The notes beneath the pieces are model-generated. The model saw only the letters and a list, made by a program, of their open reading frames with translations. It was not told the DNA's origin and ran no database searches. Both the position numbers and the translations under genes were made by a program. From NCBI GenBank assembly GCA_025457805.1, contig JALOTR010000019.1:1-11981 (forward strand): a stretch of DNA of 11,981 nucleotides, given 5' to 3'. This document shows positions 6,388 to 11,981 of this stretch, in pieces. The stretch is from Akkermansiaceae bacterium. Lineage in GTDB: Bacteria; Verrucomicrobiota; Verrucomicrobiia; Verrucomicrobiales; Akkermansiaceae. Each line of letters begins with the position of its first letter. Position 1 is the stretch's first letter.

Positions 6388-7265
6388 TGCGGGTGGCGGT
6401 GACAGGGACTACCGGTCGCGTTGGCGCGGCCTTGTCCCGGCATTTGTCCATCCGCCATGAGGTGATTGAGTTGCCGAGGACGCTTTGTGATCTGGCTGAC
6501 TCGGATTCGCTTGCCGCGTGCCTGAGCGGTTTGGATTGCGATGTTTTCATCAATCCTGCGGGCATTACCAGCCTCGAAGCCTGTGAGGATGATCCTCGTC
6601 TGGCAATGCGGGTGAACGGAGCGGCACCGGGAAAAATCGCCATTTGGGCCGCCGAGCGCGGGGTGCGCGTGATTCATTTCAGCACCGATTATGTTTTCGC
6701 AGGCGATTCGACGGTTTTGCTGACCGAGTCGGATCCGGCCCGGCCGGTGAGCGCTTACGGTCGGAGCAAACTGGCGGGCGAGCGGGCGGTGCTGGCCCAC
6801 CCGGGAAATCTCGTGCTGCGTGTTTCCTGGGTCTTCGGTCCGGAAAAACCCTCCTTCATCGATCAAATCCACGCCCGGGCGATGGCCGGTCTGCCTCTGG
6901 CGGCGGTGGCGGACAAATTCTCGTTGCCCACCTGCACCGCCGATCTCGCGGGGTGGGTGGATGCCTTGCTCGACACCCGGGCGGAAGGAATCCTCCACGC
7001 CTGCAATCCCGGCCCACCTGTGAGTTGGCACGGCATGGCCGAATCGATGGTCCGCGAAATGGTCGCCATCGGCACATTGGGAGAATTGCCAGCGATCGAG
7101 AAACAAACACTGGCTGGAATGACGGCCTTCCGCGCCGTCCGCCCCCGTTTCACGGCGATGGAAACACGGCGACTTGCCAGCTTGCTGGGTGGCATGAATT
7201 TCCGGCCCTGGCAGGAGGCGCTGACGGACTATGTGCGGACCTTGACCATTTCCCGAAGTGATTGA
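6387..7265 (+). CDS. dTDP-4-dehydrorhamnose reductase-like SDR (RmlD/RfbD family)
   Basis: The protein has 292 residues, a usual length for RmlD-type extended short-chain dehydrogenases. The N-terminal NAD(P) loop is TGTTGRVG (residues 6-13). STDYVF (99-104) carries the family Thr/Asp/Tyr block, and YGRSK gives the catalytic Tyr124 and Lys128. LRVSWVFGP follows, as in RmlD proteins that reduce dTDP-4-keto-rhamnose to dTDP-rhamnose. RmlA, RmlB and RmlC are not in the window, so the substrate could also be another NDP-4-keto-sugar; RmlD-like SDRs are often misnamed. The start ATG overlaps the stop of the small membrane protein by one base. Family assignment is strong, the exact substrate moderate. 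Confidence 0.88.
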   Translation: MRVAVTGTTGRVGAALSRHLSIRHEVIELPRTLCDLADSDSLAACLSGLDCDVFINPAGITSLEACEDDPRLAMRVNGAAPGKIAIWAAERGVRVIHFSTDYVFAGDSTVLLTESDPARPVSAYGRSKLAGERAVLAHPGNLVLRVSWVFGPEKPSFIDQIHARAMAGLPLAAVADKFSLPTCTADLAGWVDALLDTRAEGILHACNPGPPVSWHGMAESMVREMVAIGTLGELPAIEKQTLAGMTAFRAVRPRFTAMETRRLASLLGGMNFRPWQEALTDYVRTLTISRSD

Positions 7266-7334
7266 GAACCGCGCCATCGCTTCGATTTCCCTTAAAAGAT
7301 CAGCCGCACAAGTCCCGTATTTCAACGCCTGTCC

Positions 7335-8669
7335 ATGCACCACACACCACTCGCCAACCGTCGCAGCGTTCTCAAGCTGCTCACCGCATCCGCCGCCCCG
7401 CTGATTTTGCCGAGCCGGCTTTTCGGGGCCGATGCGCCCTCGAACAAGATCACCGTCGGATGCATCGGCGTCGGTTGGCAAGGGGCTGGAAATTTGGATT
7501 CCTTTCTCGCTTTGGACGATTGCCGCGTGGTGGCAATCTGCGATGTGGATGAGGCCCATCTGAAGGCCGCTGTGGACAAGGTCAACGCCCGCTATGGCAA
7601 TCAGGATTGCAAGGGCTACAAGGATTTCCGCGAACTCATCGCCCGCGAGGACATCGATGCAGTGGCCATTTCCACCCCCGATCACTGGCACTCGATTCCT
7701 GCGATCGCCGCAGCGAATGCAGGCAAGGACATCTTCTGCGAAAAGCCGCTCTCACACAAACTCTCCGAGGGCATCGCGATGGTGGATGCGGTGGCGAAAA
7801 ACAAGCGCATCTGGCAAACCGGATCCTGGCAGCGCAGTGTGGGCTCCTTCCGCTGGGCCGCGCAGCTAGTGCAGAATGGTTATCTCGGAAAAGTCACCCG
7901 CGTCGAAGTCGGCCTGCCATCCGGCCATTCGGATTTCGGCGGCACCGGCAAGGACAAGCCCGATGGCCCGGTTCCTTCCGGCGTGGACTATGATCTGTGG
8001 ACCGGCCCGGCCAAAATGATGCCCTTCAATCCCTGCCGCTTTCACAAAAACTGGCGCTGGAATTACAACACCGGCGGCGGCCAACTGATGGATTGGATTG
8101 GTCATCACTGCGACATCGCCCACTGGGGTCTCGCCAATCCTGAGTTCGGTTGTGGTCCCGACGATGCCGTGGGCCCGCTGGAAGTTTCCGCCAAAGCTGA
8201 GTTTCCTGATCCTAACTCCGTCTGGAACACAGCGACCAAGTTCCGTGTCGATTGCAAATATCCTAACAACATCGAAGTTATCATTTCCGGCGGCCATCCG
8301 GATATCCAGGGCGGAGCCAAATGGATCGGACCGAACGGCTGGGTCAGCGTGGATCGCGGGAAATTCACCGCCTCCAATGTCGAGTGGATCCGCGAAGTGC
8401 AAGCGCTCGAGAAAAAGGGCGAACTCAAGATCCAGTTATATAAAAGCCCGGGTCACTTCCGCGAGTTCATCGATTCCATCAAGTCGCGCAAACGCACACT
8501 CACCCCTGTGGAAATCGCCCATCGTTCGCAAACCCCCGGCCACCTCGGTCACATCGCCTCCGTCACCGGCCGCACGCTCAAGTGGGATGCCGCGAAACAG
8601 GAAATCATCGGCGACGCGGAAGCCAGCAAGATGATGCAGCCGGAAATGCGCGAGCCGTGGAAGTTATGA
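7335..8669 (+). CDS. Tat-exported Gfo/Idh/MocA family oxidoreductase
   Basis: The protein has 444 residues. The N-terminus carries a twin-arginine signal: NRRSVLKLL (Arg9-Arg10), then an Ala/Pro/Leu-rich stretch and LFGADA near residue 34. It is therefore exported folded, probably with NAD(P) already bound. The Rossmann loop is GCIGVGWQG (42-50), and TPDHWH (114-119) and EKPLSH (136-141) are the conserved cofactor and substrate motifs. TGGGQLMDWIGHHCDIAHWG in the C-terminal domain holds the usual catalytic region with Asp and two His. Family members oxidise or reduce sugars, inositols or glycosides, often at C3. Tat-exported members are numerous in Verrucomicrobia and Planctomycetes, and several relatives act in 3-keto-glycoside breakdown. 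Sixty-nine bases separate it from the RmlD-like gene; 53 bases separate it from the GH99-like gene downstream, so the last two are probably co-transcribed. Confidence 0.93.
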   Translation: MHHTPLANRRSVLKLLTASAAPLILPSRLFGADAPSNKITVGCIGVGWQGAGNLDSFLALDDCRVVAICDVDEAHLKAAVDKVNARYGNQDCKGYKDFRELIAREDIDAVAISTPDHWHSIPAIAAANAGKDIFCEKPLSHKLSEGIAMVDAVAKNKRIWQTGSWQRSVGSFRWAAQLVQNGYLGKVTRVEVGLPSGHSDFGGTGKDKPDGPVPSGVDYDLWTGPAKMMPFNPCRFHKNWRWNYNTGGGQLMDWIGHHCDIAHWGLANPEFGCGPDDAVGPLEVSAKAEFPDPNSVWNTATKFRVDCKYPNNIEVIISGGHPDIQGGAKWIGPNGWVSVDRGKFTASNVEWIREVQALEKKGELKIQLYKSPGHFREFIDSIKSRKRTLTPVEIAHRSQTPGHLGHIASVTGRTLKWDAAKQEIIGDAEASKMMQPEMREPWKL

Positions 8670-8676
8670 CATTCCA

Positions 8677-8690
8677 CTCAAGTCCTTGAG
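8677..8690. repeat. Small palindrome between the oxidoreductase and GH99-like genes
   Basis: CTCAAG-TC-CTTGAG at 8677-8690 is a perfect inverted repeat just after the oxidoreductase stop. It could be a weak hairpin (CTCAA with a four-base loop) or a protein site. There is no T-run. Confidence 0.3.
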
Positions 8691-8722
8691 GAAAGGATCG
8701 GGTTCAGCGAGAAGAAGCCAAC

Positions 8723-9838
8723 ATGATGAAAACCCCATTCATCATCATCTGCTCCCTGATCATGCTTTCTACGTTGGCGCAAAGGCTTGCGGCAAAACCG
8801 CTGCTTTTTGCGAACTATTACTGTTGGTATCACGACGGCCATCGGGAGCTGCGACCTTTTCTCCATTGGACTTACCCGGCATCGGCGGACAATCCGCTCG
8901 CCAAACTTGCGCGCAAACCGGGAGAACCTGCACCCAACAGCGTATTCCGCCCTCTTGCGGGGTTTTACGACAGCGCCGATCCGAAAATTGCGGAGTGGCA
9001 CGTGCGCCTCGCGCAGGCAGCAGGCATTGATGCATTTCTCGTCGATTGGTGGGACACTCACCAAGGACTCGATCAAAACGTGGATCGCGGCATCGTGGCA
9101 GCGGCTCACAAACTCAAGTTCAAGTTCGCATTGCTCGATGAGCGGGCCCAGTTCCACAAGAGCCTCGACGAATACATGCCAATGCTTGTGCGCGGATTGA
9201 AACGTTACAAAGACCATCCCGCCTATCTCCTCATCGATGGCAAGCCTGTCGTCTATCTCTATCAAGTTGCAGCCGAGCCCGGCCTCACTGCGGATGAGTT
9301 CGTGCGGTTGGAAAAACACGTCGAAGCCGAGGTAGGACCGGTCTATTGGATCGTGGACAAGATCGCTCACGATGCATCGGGTGGCAAAGATCGCGAAAAA
9401 CACATTCCTGCCGAATGGCTCGCCACGCCCGGTGTGGATTGTTTCGCATTCTACAGCACCTTCTCGCACTTCCGGGCTCATACCTACGAGGATCTCGTCG
9501 GTCGCTTCACACACATGACAAGGCTGGCCCACGGAGCAGGAAAGAAAATGCTGCTTCCCGTGCACCCGGGACATGACAACTCCCATTTTGTCGATGCTCC
9601 CTATGTGATGCCGCGTCGTGATGGCCAGACCCTCCGCGATTTCCTCCGTGCAGCGACCGACGCCGGTGCGGACTATCTCATGGTCACCAGTTGGAATGAA
9701 TGGCCCGAGTCCACCGTGATCGAACCATCCTCTTCATGGGAGGATCCCTATCAATATCTCCGGATCCTTGCCAAGTTTCAGGGCAAGGATTTCAATCCCC
9801 CCGCCCTGCCGGATTTCGGGAAAGAGCCCGGACCGTGA
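8723..9838 (+). CDS. Secreted glycoside hydrolase family 99-like protein
   Basis: The protein has 371 residues. Residues 1 to about 24 form a signal peptide ending LAQRLAAK. The mature start LLFANYYCWYHDGH is typical of GH99-like (endo-alpha-mannosidase/WbsX-related) TIM barrels. Further landmarks are AGIDAFLVDWWDTH on an early barrel strand, LLIDGKPVVYLY, and near the C-terminus MVTSWNEWPESTVIEPS. The WNEWxExT block is the most recognisable GH99/GH71-like signature and carries acidic residues. True GH99 enzymes cleave internal alpha-mannosidic linkages; for GH99-like relatives the substrate is open. A purine-rich GAGAAGAAG lies about 6 bases before the ATG and may help initiation; a second ATG follows directly at 8726. 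The natural C-terminus appears intact, ending just before the transposase region, although I cannot exclude that the insertion replaced the last residues. Confidence 0.85.
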   Translation: MMKTPFIIICSLIMLSTLAQRLAAKPLLFANYYCWYHDGHRELRPFLHWTYPASADNPLAKLARKPGEPAPNSVFRPLAGFYDSADPKIAEWHVRLAQAAGIDAFLVDWWDTHQGLDQNVDRGIVAAAHKLKFKFALLDERAQFHKSLDEYMPMLVRGLKRYKDHPAYLLIDGKPVVYLYQVAAEPGLTADEFVRLEKHVEAEVGPVYWIVDKIAHDASGGKDREKHIPAEWLATPGVDCFAFYSTFSHFRAHTYEDLVGRFTHMTRLAHGAGKKMLLPVHPGHDNSHFVDAPYVMPRRDGQTLRDFLRAATDAGADYLMVTSWNEWPESTVIEPSSSWEDPYQYLRILAKFQGKDFNPPALPDFGKEPGP

Positions 9839-9912
9839 AAGCCCGCCTCAATCCGGAACGAATAGCCACCGCAGAGGTCCATGTCCCAACGCTCGAACCA
9901 GGAGAGCAGGAC

Positions 9913-11220
9913 ATGGCCAGATACAAGCCCATCGACCGCAATCCCCGACTCCTGCCGGTGGTGCTGAGTGAACAGATACAGCCCGGCACCTTCGAATTTG
10001 CGCTCGACCATCTGGTCGACAACGAACTCGATCTCAGCGCTCTGGACGCGCGCTTTCGCAACGATGAAACCGGAGCCAGCGCCTACGACCCGCGCCTCAT
10101 GCTCAAGATCGTGCTGCTGGCCTACAGCCGGGGCTTGATCTCCTCGCGCCGCATCGAAGCGGCCTGCCTGCACAACGTGCAATTCATTGCCATCAGCGGC
10201 GACAGGCAACCGAGCTATACCCACATTGCCAAATTCGTGCGCGAGCTCGGCGATGACATTCAGGCCTTGTTTGCTCAGGTGCTGCTGACCTGCGACCGCC
10301 TGGGCCTGATCGGGCGCGAGATGTTCGCCATCGACGGCGTCAAGCTGCCCTGTAACGCCAGCAAAGAGCGCAGCGGCACCCACGCCGAACTGGCGCACCG
10401 GGCCGAGCGACTGGACAAAGCCGCGCGCAAGATCATCGAAGCGCACCAACGGCAAGACGCCGGTGGTGAGGACTGCAGCTTGGACGAGCGGCGGGCACAA
10501 CGCGTGGCCGCACTGCACAAAGAAGCACAGGCCACACGCGACTTCCTCGCCCGCAACGCGCCCCGGCGCAACCGCAAAGGCCAGGAACTCAAGACCAACG
10601 TGACCGACCCCGACAGCGCCAAGATGGCCACCGGCAAAGGAGTGATCCAAGGCTATGCGGCGCAGGCGGCGGTGGACAGCGAACACCAGGTGATCGTGGC
10701 CGCCGACGTGATCGGCTCAGGCTCGGAGCAAGCCATGCTGGTGCCCATGGTCAAAGCCAGCGCAGCCTTCAGAAACACGGACACCCTGATCACCGCCGAT
10801 GCGGGCTACCACAGCACCGAGAACCTGCAAGCGCTGGCTGAGCAGAACATCCAGGCGCTGATCGCCGACAACCAGATGAGGCAGCGCGACGAGCGGTTTG
10901 AGGACCAAGGCAAGCACAAGGCCAAGGGCGATCCGTTGTACGAGAAGAAGCCCACGGGAGCGCCACAGAAGATCCGGCTGTACCGGCCCGAGGACTTCCA
11001 GGTGGCAGACGATGAAAGTCACTGCACCTGCCCAGCGGGGCACAAGCTCTACAGCAACGGCAGCGGCTGCACCATCAACGGGCGTAGCGCTCACAAGTAC
11101 ACCGGCAGCAAAGCGGGCTGCGGGTCGTGCGAACAAAGGCACCGGTGCCTGCGCCACCCCGAACGCACGGCGGTGCGGCAGGTGGCGATCTTCAAAAAAA
11201 GAGCCACGAAGTCCCAATGA
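9913..11220 (+). CDS. IS1182-family transposase, main part (ends early at a frame change)
   Basis: A DDE transposase reading frame of 435 residues. The N-terminal part (about residues 20-115) is the helical DUF772-like domain. The DDE domain follows, with the first Asp at 141 in FAIDGVKLPCNASK and the second at 296 in ITADAGYHS. A Cys-rich segment (CTCPAGHKL, then CGSCEQRHRC) is the usual IS1182 zinc-ribbon-like insert. The third catalytic residue, Glu, is missing from this frame: translation ends in IFKKRATKSQ after a run of seven A (11194-11200), while the family C-terminus continues one frame over. The ATG at 9913 has a good Shine-Dalgarno sequence (AGGAG at 9900-9904, 8-nt gap). The frame stays open upstream into the GH99-like gene, but only as a shadow. 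As read, this product should be catalytically dead. Confidence 0.88.
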   Translation: MARYKPIDRNPRLLPVVLSEQIQPGTFEFALDHLVDNELDLSALDARFRNDETGASAYDPRLMLKIVLLAYSRGLISSRRIEAACLHNVQFIAISGDRQPSYTHIAKFVRELGDDIQALFAQVLLTCDRLGLIGREMFAIDGVKLPCNASKERSGTHAELAHRAERLDKAARKIIEAHQRQDAGGEDCSLDERRAQRVAALHKEAQATRDFLARNAPRRNRKGQELKTNVTDPDSAKMATGKGVIQGYAAQAAVDSEHQVIVAADVIGSGSEQAMLVPMVKASAAFRNTDTLITADAGYHSTENLQALAEQNIQALIADNQMRQRDERFEDQGKHKAKGDPLYEKKPTGAPQKIRLYRPEDFQVADDESHCTCPAGHKLYSNGSGCTINGRSAHKYTGSKAGCGSCEQRHRCLRHPERTAVRQVAIFKKRATKSQ

Positions 11221-11440
11221 CCCGCTCCAGGCGATGAAGCAACGCATCGACAGCTCCGAGGGAAGAAGGCGCTACAGCCAGCGCATCGGAACGGTGGAGC
11301 CGGTGTTCGGCAACCTGCGGCACAACAAGCGGCTGAACCGCTTCACGCTGCGCGGGCGGCACAAGGTGGGCGTGCAGTGGCGGCTGTACTGCCTGGTGCA
11401 CAACATCGAGAAGCTGGCCGGGTGCGATTTGAAGAAGTAG
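11201..11440 (+). pseudogene. C-terminal part of the IS1182-family transposase, shifted frame
   Basis: From the A7 run onward the homologous reading continues one base later: KKEPRSPNDPL, then MKQRIDSSEGRRRYSQRIGT, and VEPVFGNLRHNK with the catalytic Glu codon at 11297-11299. The part ends with LYCLVHNIEKLAG and a TAG stop at 11438-11440. Joining 9913-11199 to 11201-11440 gives 508 residues with a full D-D-E set (Asp141, Asp296, Glu462), a normal IS1182 length. Moving from the first frame to this one requires skipping one base, so a one-base insertion in the A run (7 instead of 6) explains it. An internal ATG at 11234 could give a 68-residue fragment, which is unlikely to be meaningful. Confidence 0.85.
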
Positions 11441-11488
11441 GGATAGAACGCTGGGCGATGTTGGTGCCAGAATGAGCGCCACAGGTCC

Positions 11489-11517
11489 GATCAGAAGCCC
11501 GCTGAAGCGGGTTGATC
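11489..11517 (+). terminator. Terminator-like hairpin downstream of the transposase
   Basis: CCCGC (11498-11502), loop TGAA, GCGGG (11507-11511), extended by an outer GATCA (11489-11493) / TGATC (11513-11517) pairing. It lies about 50 bases after the transposase stop. It is strong but lacks a T-run, so it may instead be part of the IS right end or a shield against read-in transcription. Confidence 0.35.
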
Positions 11518-11548
11518 AGTCGGACACGACCTCGAAGGAAACAAAGCC

Positions 11549-11620
11549 ATGATCACGAACATCACTGCAACCCTGCGCCAGCCTGCGGCTGGATTTGGGG
11601 TTTTTGCACAGCCTCGTTAG
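11549..11620 (+). CDS. Possible 23-residue micro-ORF in the IS right end
   Basis: An ATG at 11549 is preceded by AAGGA (11535-11539, 9-nt gap) and opens a frame of 23 codons to a TAG at 11618-11620. The product begins MITNITATLRQPAAG. It has no recognisable domain. Its stop coincides with the presumed IS end, which may mean it is merely the reading of the terminal repeat. Evidence is only the ribosome site and the open frame. Confidence 0.2.
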   Translation: MITNITATLRQPAAGFGVFAQPR

Positions 11621-11981
11621 CCACCTGGGGAGGAAGCTTAGACCATGAAAAAAGCTATATTATTTTGGGTTGCATGCGTTGTCGCCTTCATATTTTGATA
11701 ACTAGCAGTTTCTGTGTTGAAATTACAGTTGTTGTTTGCATCATACACTGTGACTGTTACTGCAGTCGATGCAGTGAATCTGCCATCTGACACCTGAACG
11801 TTGAACTGATATTCATTCGATGACGACGTTGAATATATAACCTACACACAATACACAAGTGACAAATGTCATCTAGTTACGTCAACTCTTCATCTCGACA
11901 CAGTTGCGAATTGAAACAGCTAATCAGGTTACCAGCTTCTTCGTTTTATTGTACTACGATAATAAAAACAACAGTATGACA
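11621..11981. other. AT-rich foreign tail without a bacterial gene
   Basis: Base composition falls abruptly near 11640 (a HindIII-type AAGCTT lies at 11634-11639) and stays AT-rich to the window end. On the plus strand the only coding hint is a 17-codon hydrophobic ORF, ATG 11645 to TGA 11698 (MKKAILFWVACVVAFIF), preceded by GGAGGA at 11629-11634. On the minus strand 11638-11841 encodes a cadherin-like stretch, listed separately. The rest (11842-11981) has stops in all frames and looks non-coding or intron-like. The whole segment seems unrelated to the bacterial genes to the left. Confidence 0.6.
11638..11841 (-). CDS. Cadherin-like repeat fragment, exon-like open frame
   Basis: The minus strand is open for 67 codons between TAG (11842-11844) and TAA (11638-11640), without a start codon near the beginning. 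It reads EYQFNVQVSDGRFTA, then VTVTVYDANNN and C-x-F about residue 41, followed by SYQ. This matches the end of a cadherin repeat (Y-x-F-x-V-x-V-S-D-G, then V-x-V-x-V-x-D-x-N-D-N) and the entry to the next repeat. The calcium-site Asp-Asn-Asp-Asn appears as DANNN. In such proteins these repeats form extracellular adhesion rods. The stop just before residue 1 coincides with an AG, as at a eukaryotic splice acceptor, and upstream sequence (11883-11942) reads EEAGNLISC and CRDEE, reminiscent of the earlier part of a repeat. The frames do not join across the obvious 39-nt GT-AG interval (11842-11880), so splicing is unproven. A bacterial cadherin-like adhesin is the alternative, but the composition and stops favour a eukaryotic exon. 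Confidence 0.5.
   Translation of the reverse strand, partial: VIYSTSSSNEYQFNVQVSDGRFTASTAVTVTVYDANNNCNFNTETASYQNMKATTHATQNNIAFFMV

Larger units (their letters stand above)
9839..11620 (+). mobile_element. IS1182-type insertion sequence, ends approximate
   Basis: The element carries one transposase gene (9913-11440). Its right flank (11441-11620) contains a strong hairpin, a CCAGCC-TGC-GGCTGG stem (11578-11592) and TTTTTGCACAGCCTCGTT (11601-11618), which looks like a right terminal end. I cannot find the inverted copy (AACGAGGCTGTGCAAAAA) in the 74 bases between the GH99-like stop and the transposase ATG. Either the left end is deleted or diverged, or the true terminal repeats are others. The transposase style and its strong Shine-Dalgarno sequence suggest a proteobacterial origin, unlike the genes to the left. 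Boundaries are estimates. Confidence 0.6.

Noticed and set aside
9700..9912. N-terminal extension of the transposase into the GH99-like gene
   Set aside because: The extension overlaps the GH99-like coding sequence in another frame. The ATG at 9913 has a proper Shine-Dalgarno sequence and starts a typical IS1182 N-terminus.
9778..10686. 302-codon minus-strand frame inside the IS
   Set aside because: It is opposite the transposase N-terminal half, with low-complexity Val/Ala/Gly content and no known family.
11535..11539. Gene for an IS accessory protein after the transposase
   Set aside because: The only frame is 23 codons and coincides with the presumed IS end. It is kept solely as a low-confidence micro-ORF.
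11842..11880. A 39-nt GT-AG intron on the minus strand before the cadherin-like frame
   Set aside because: The boundaries look right, but the two flanking frames do not join in phase and 39 nt is very short, so I do not call it.
1..11981. CRISPR array, tRNA, rRNA, toxin-antitoxin pair or phage-defence genes
   Set aside because: No regularly spaced repeats, cloverleaf sequences, rRNA segments or defence-type domains were seen in reading either strand.

Overview
The first ~9.84 kb read as a GC-rich Gram-negative bacterial chromosome, most likely Verrucomicrobiota (possibly the Luteolibacter/Haloferula side). This rests on gene style: a secreted ThuA-like protein with a GGCCHNY motif, a Tat-exported Gfo/Idh/MocA oxidoreductase, a GH99-like secreted glycosidase, and mostly weak or absent Shine-Dalgarno sequences. 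No rRNA or other phylogenetic marker is present, so the assignment is inference.

Layout. At 1-1208 lies the body and tail of a DEAD-box RNA helicase whose N-terminus is outside the window. At 1263-2084 is a secreted ThuA-like protein. It converges on a GH4 glycosidase (2240-3658, minus) across a 154-nt spacer packed with perfect hairpins. Upstream of GH4 on the minus strand are a secreted nitrilase-superfamily hydrolase (3815-4750) and a short-form mannose-1-phosphate guanylyltransferase (4870-5946). Divergent from the latter, a small two-helix membrane protein (6064-6387) overlaps a dTDP-4-dehydrorhamnose-reductase-like SDR (6387-7265) by one base. Then come the Tat-exported Gfo/Idh/MocA oxidoreductase (7335-8669) and the secreted GH99-like protein (8723-9838).

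The shared theme is carbohydrate metabolism. ManC and the RmlD-like SDR point to activated-sugar and deoxysugar supply for surface polysaccharide. GH4, Gfo/Idh/MocA, ThuA-like and GH99-like proteins point to glycan breakdown, and the first three belong to families linked to C3-oxidation (3-keto-sugar) chemistry. No SusC/SusD pair, transporter or regulator is visible, so this is not a classical polysaccharide-utilisation locus.

From about 9.84 kb the character changes. At 9913-11440 is an IS1182-type transposase with a good Shine-Dalgarno sequence and a proteobacterial feel. It is broken by a frame change at a run of seven A that cuts off the catalytic glutamate. Its right flank holds a terminator-like hairpin and a likely IS end, but no matching left end is recognisable.

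After about 11640 the sequence becomes AT-rich. On the minus strand, 11638-11841 reads as a cadherin-like repeat bounded by an AG, like a eukaryotic exon. The simplest explanation is an assembly chimera or host DNA joined to bacterial DNA; real transfer would be more exciting but needs proof. I see no CRISPR array, tRNA, rRNA or defence system.
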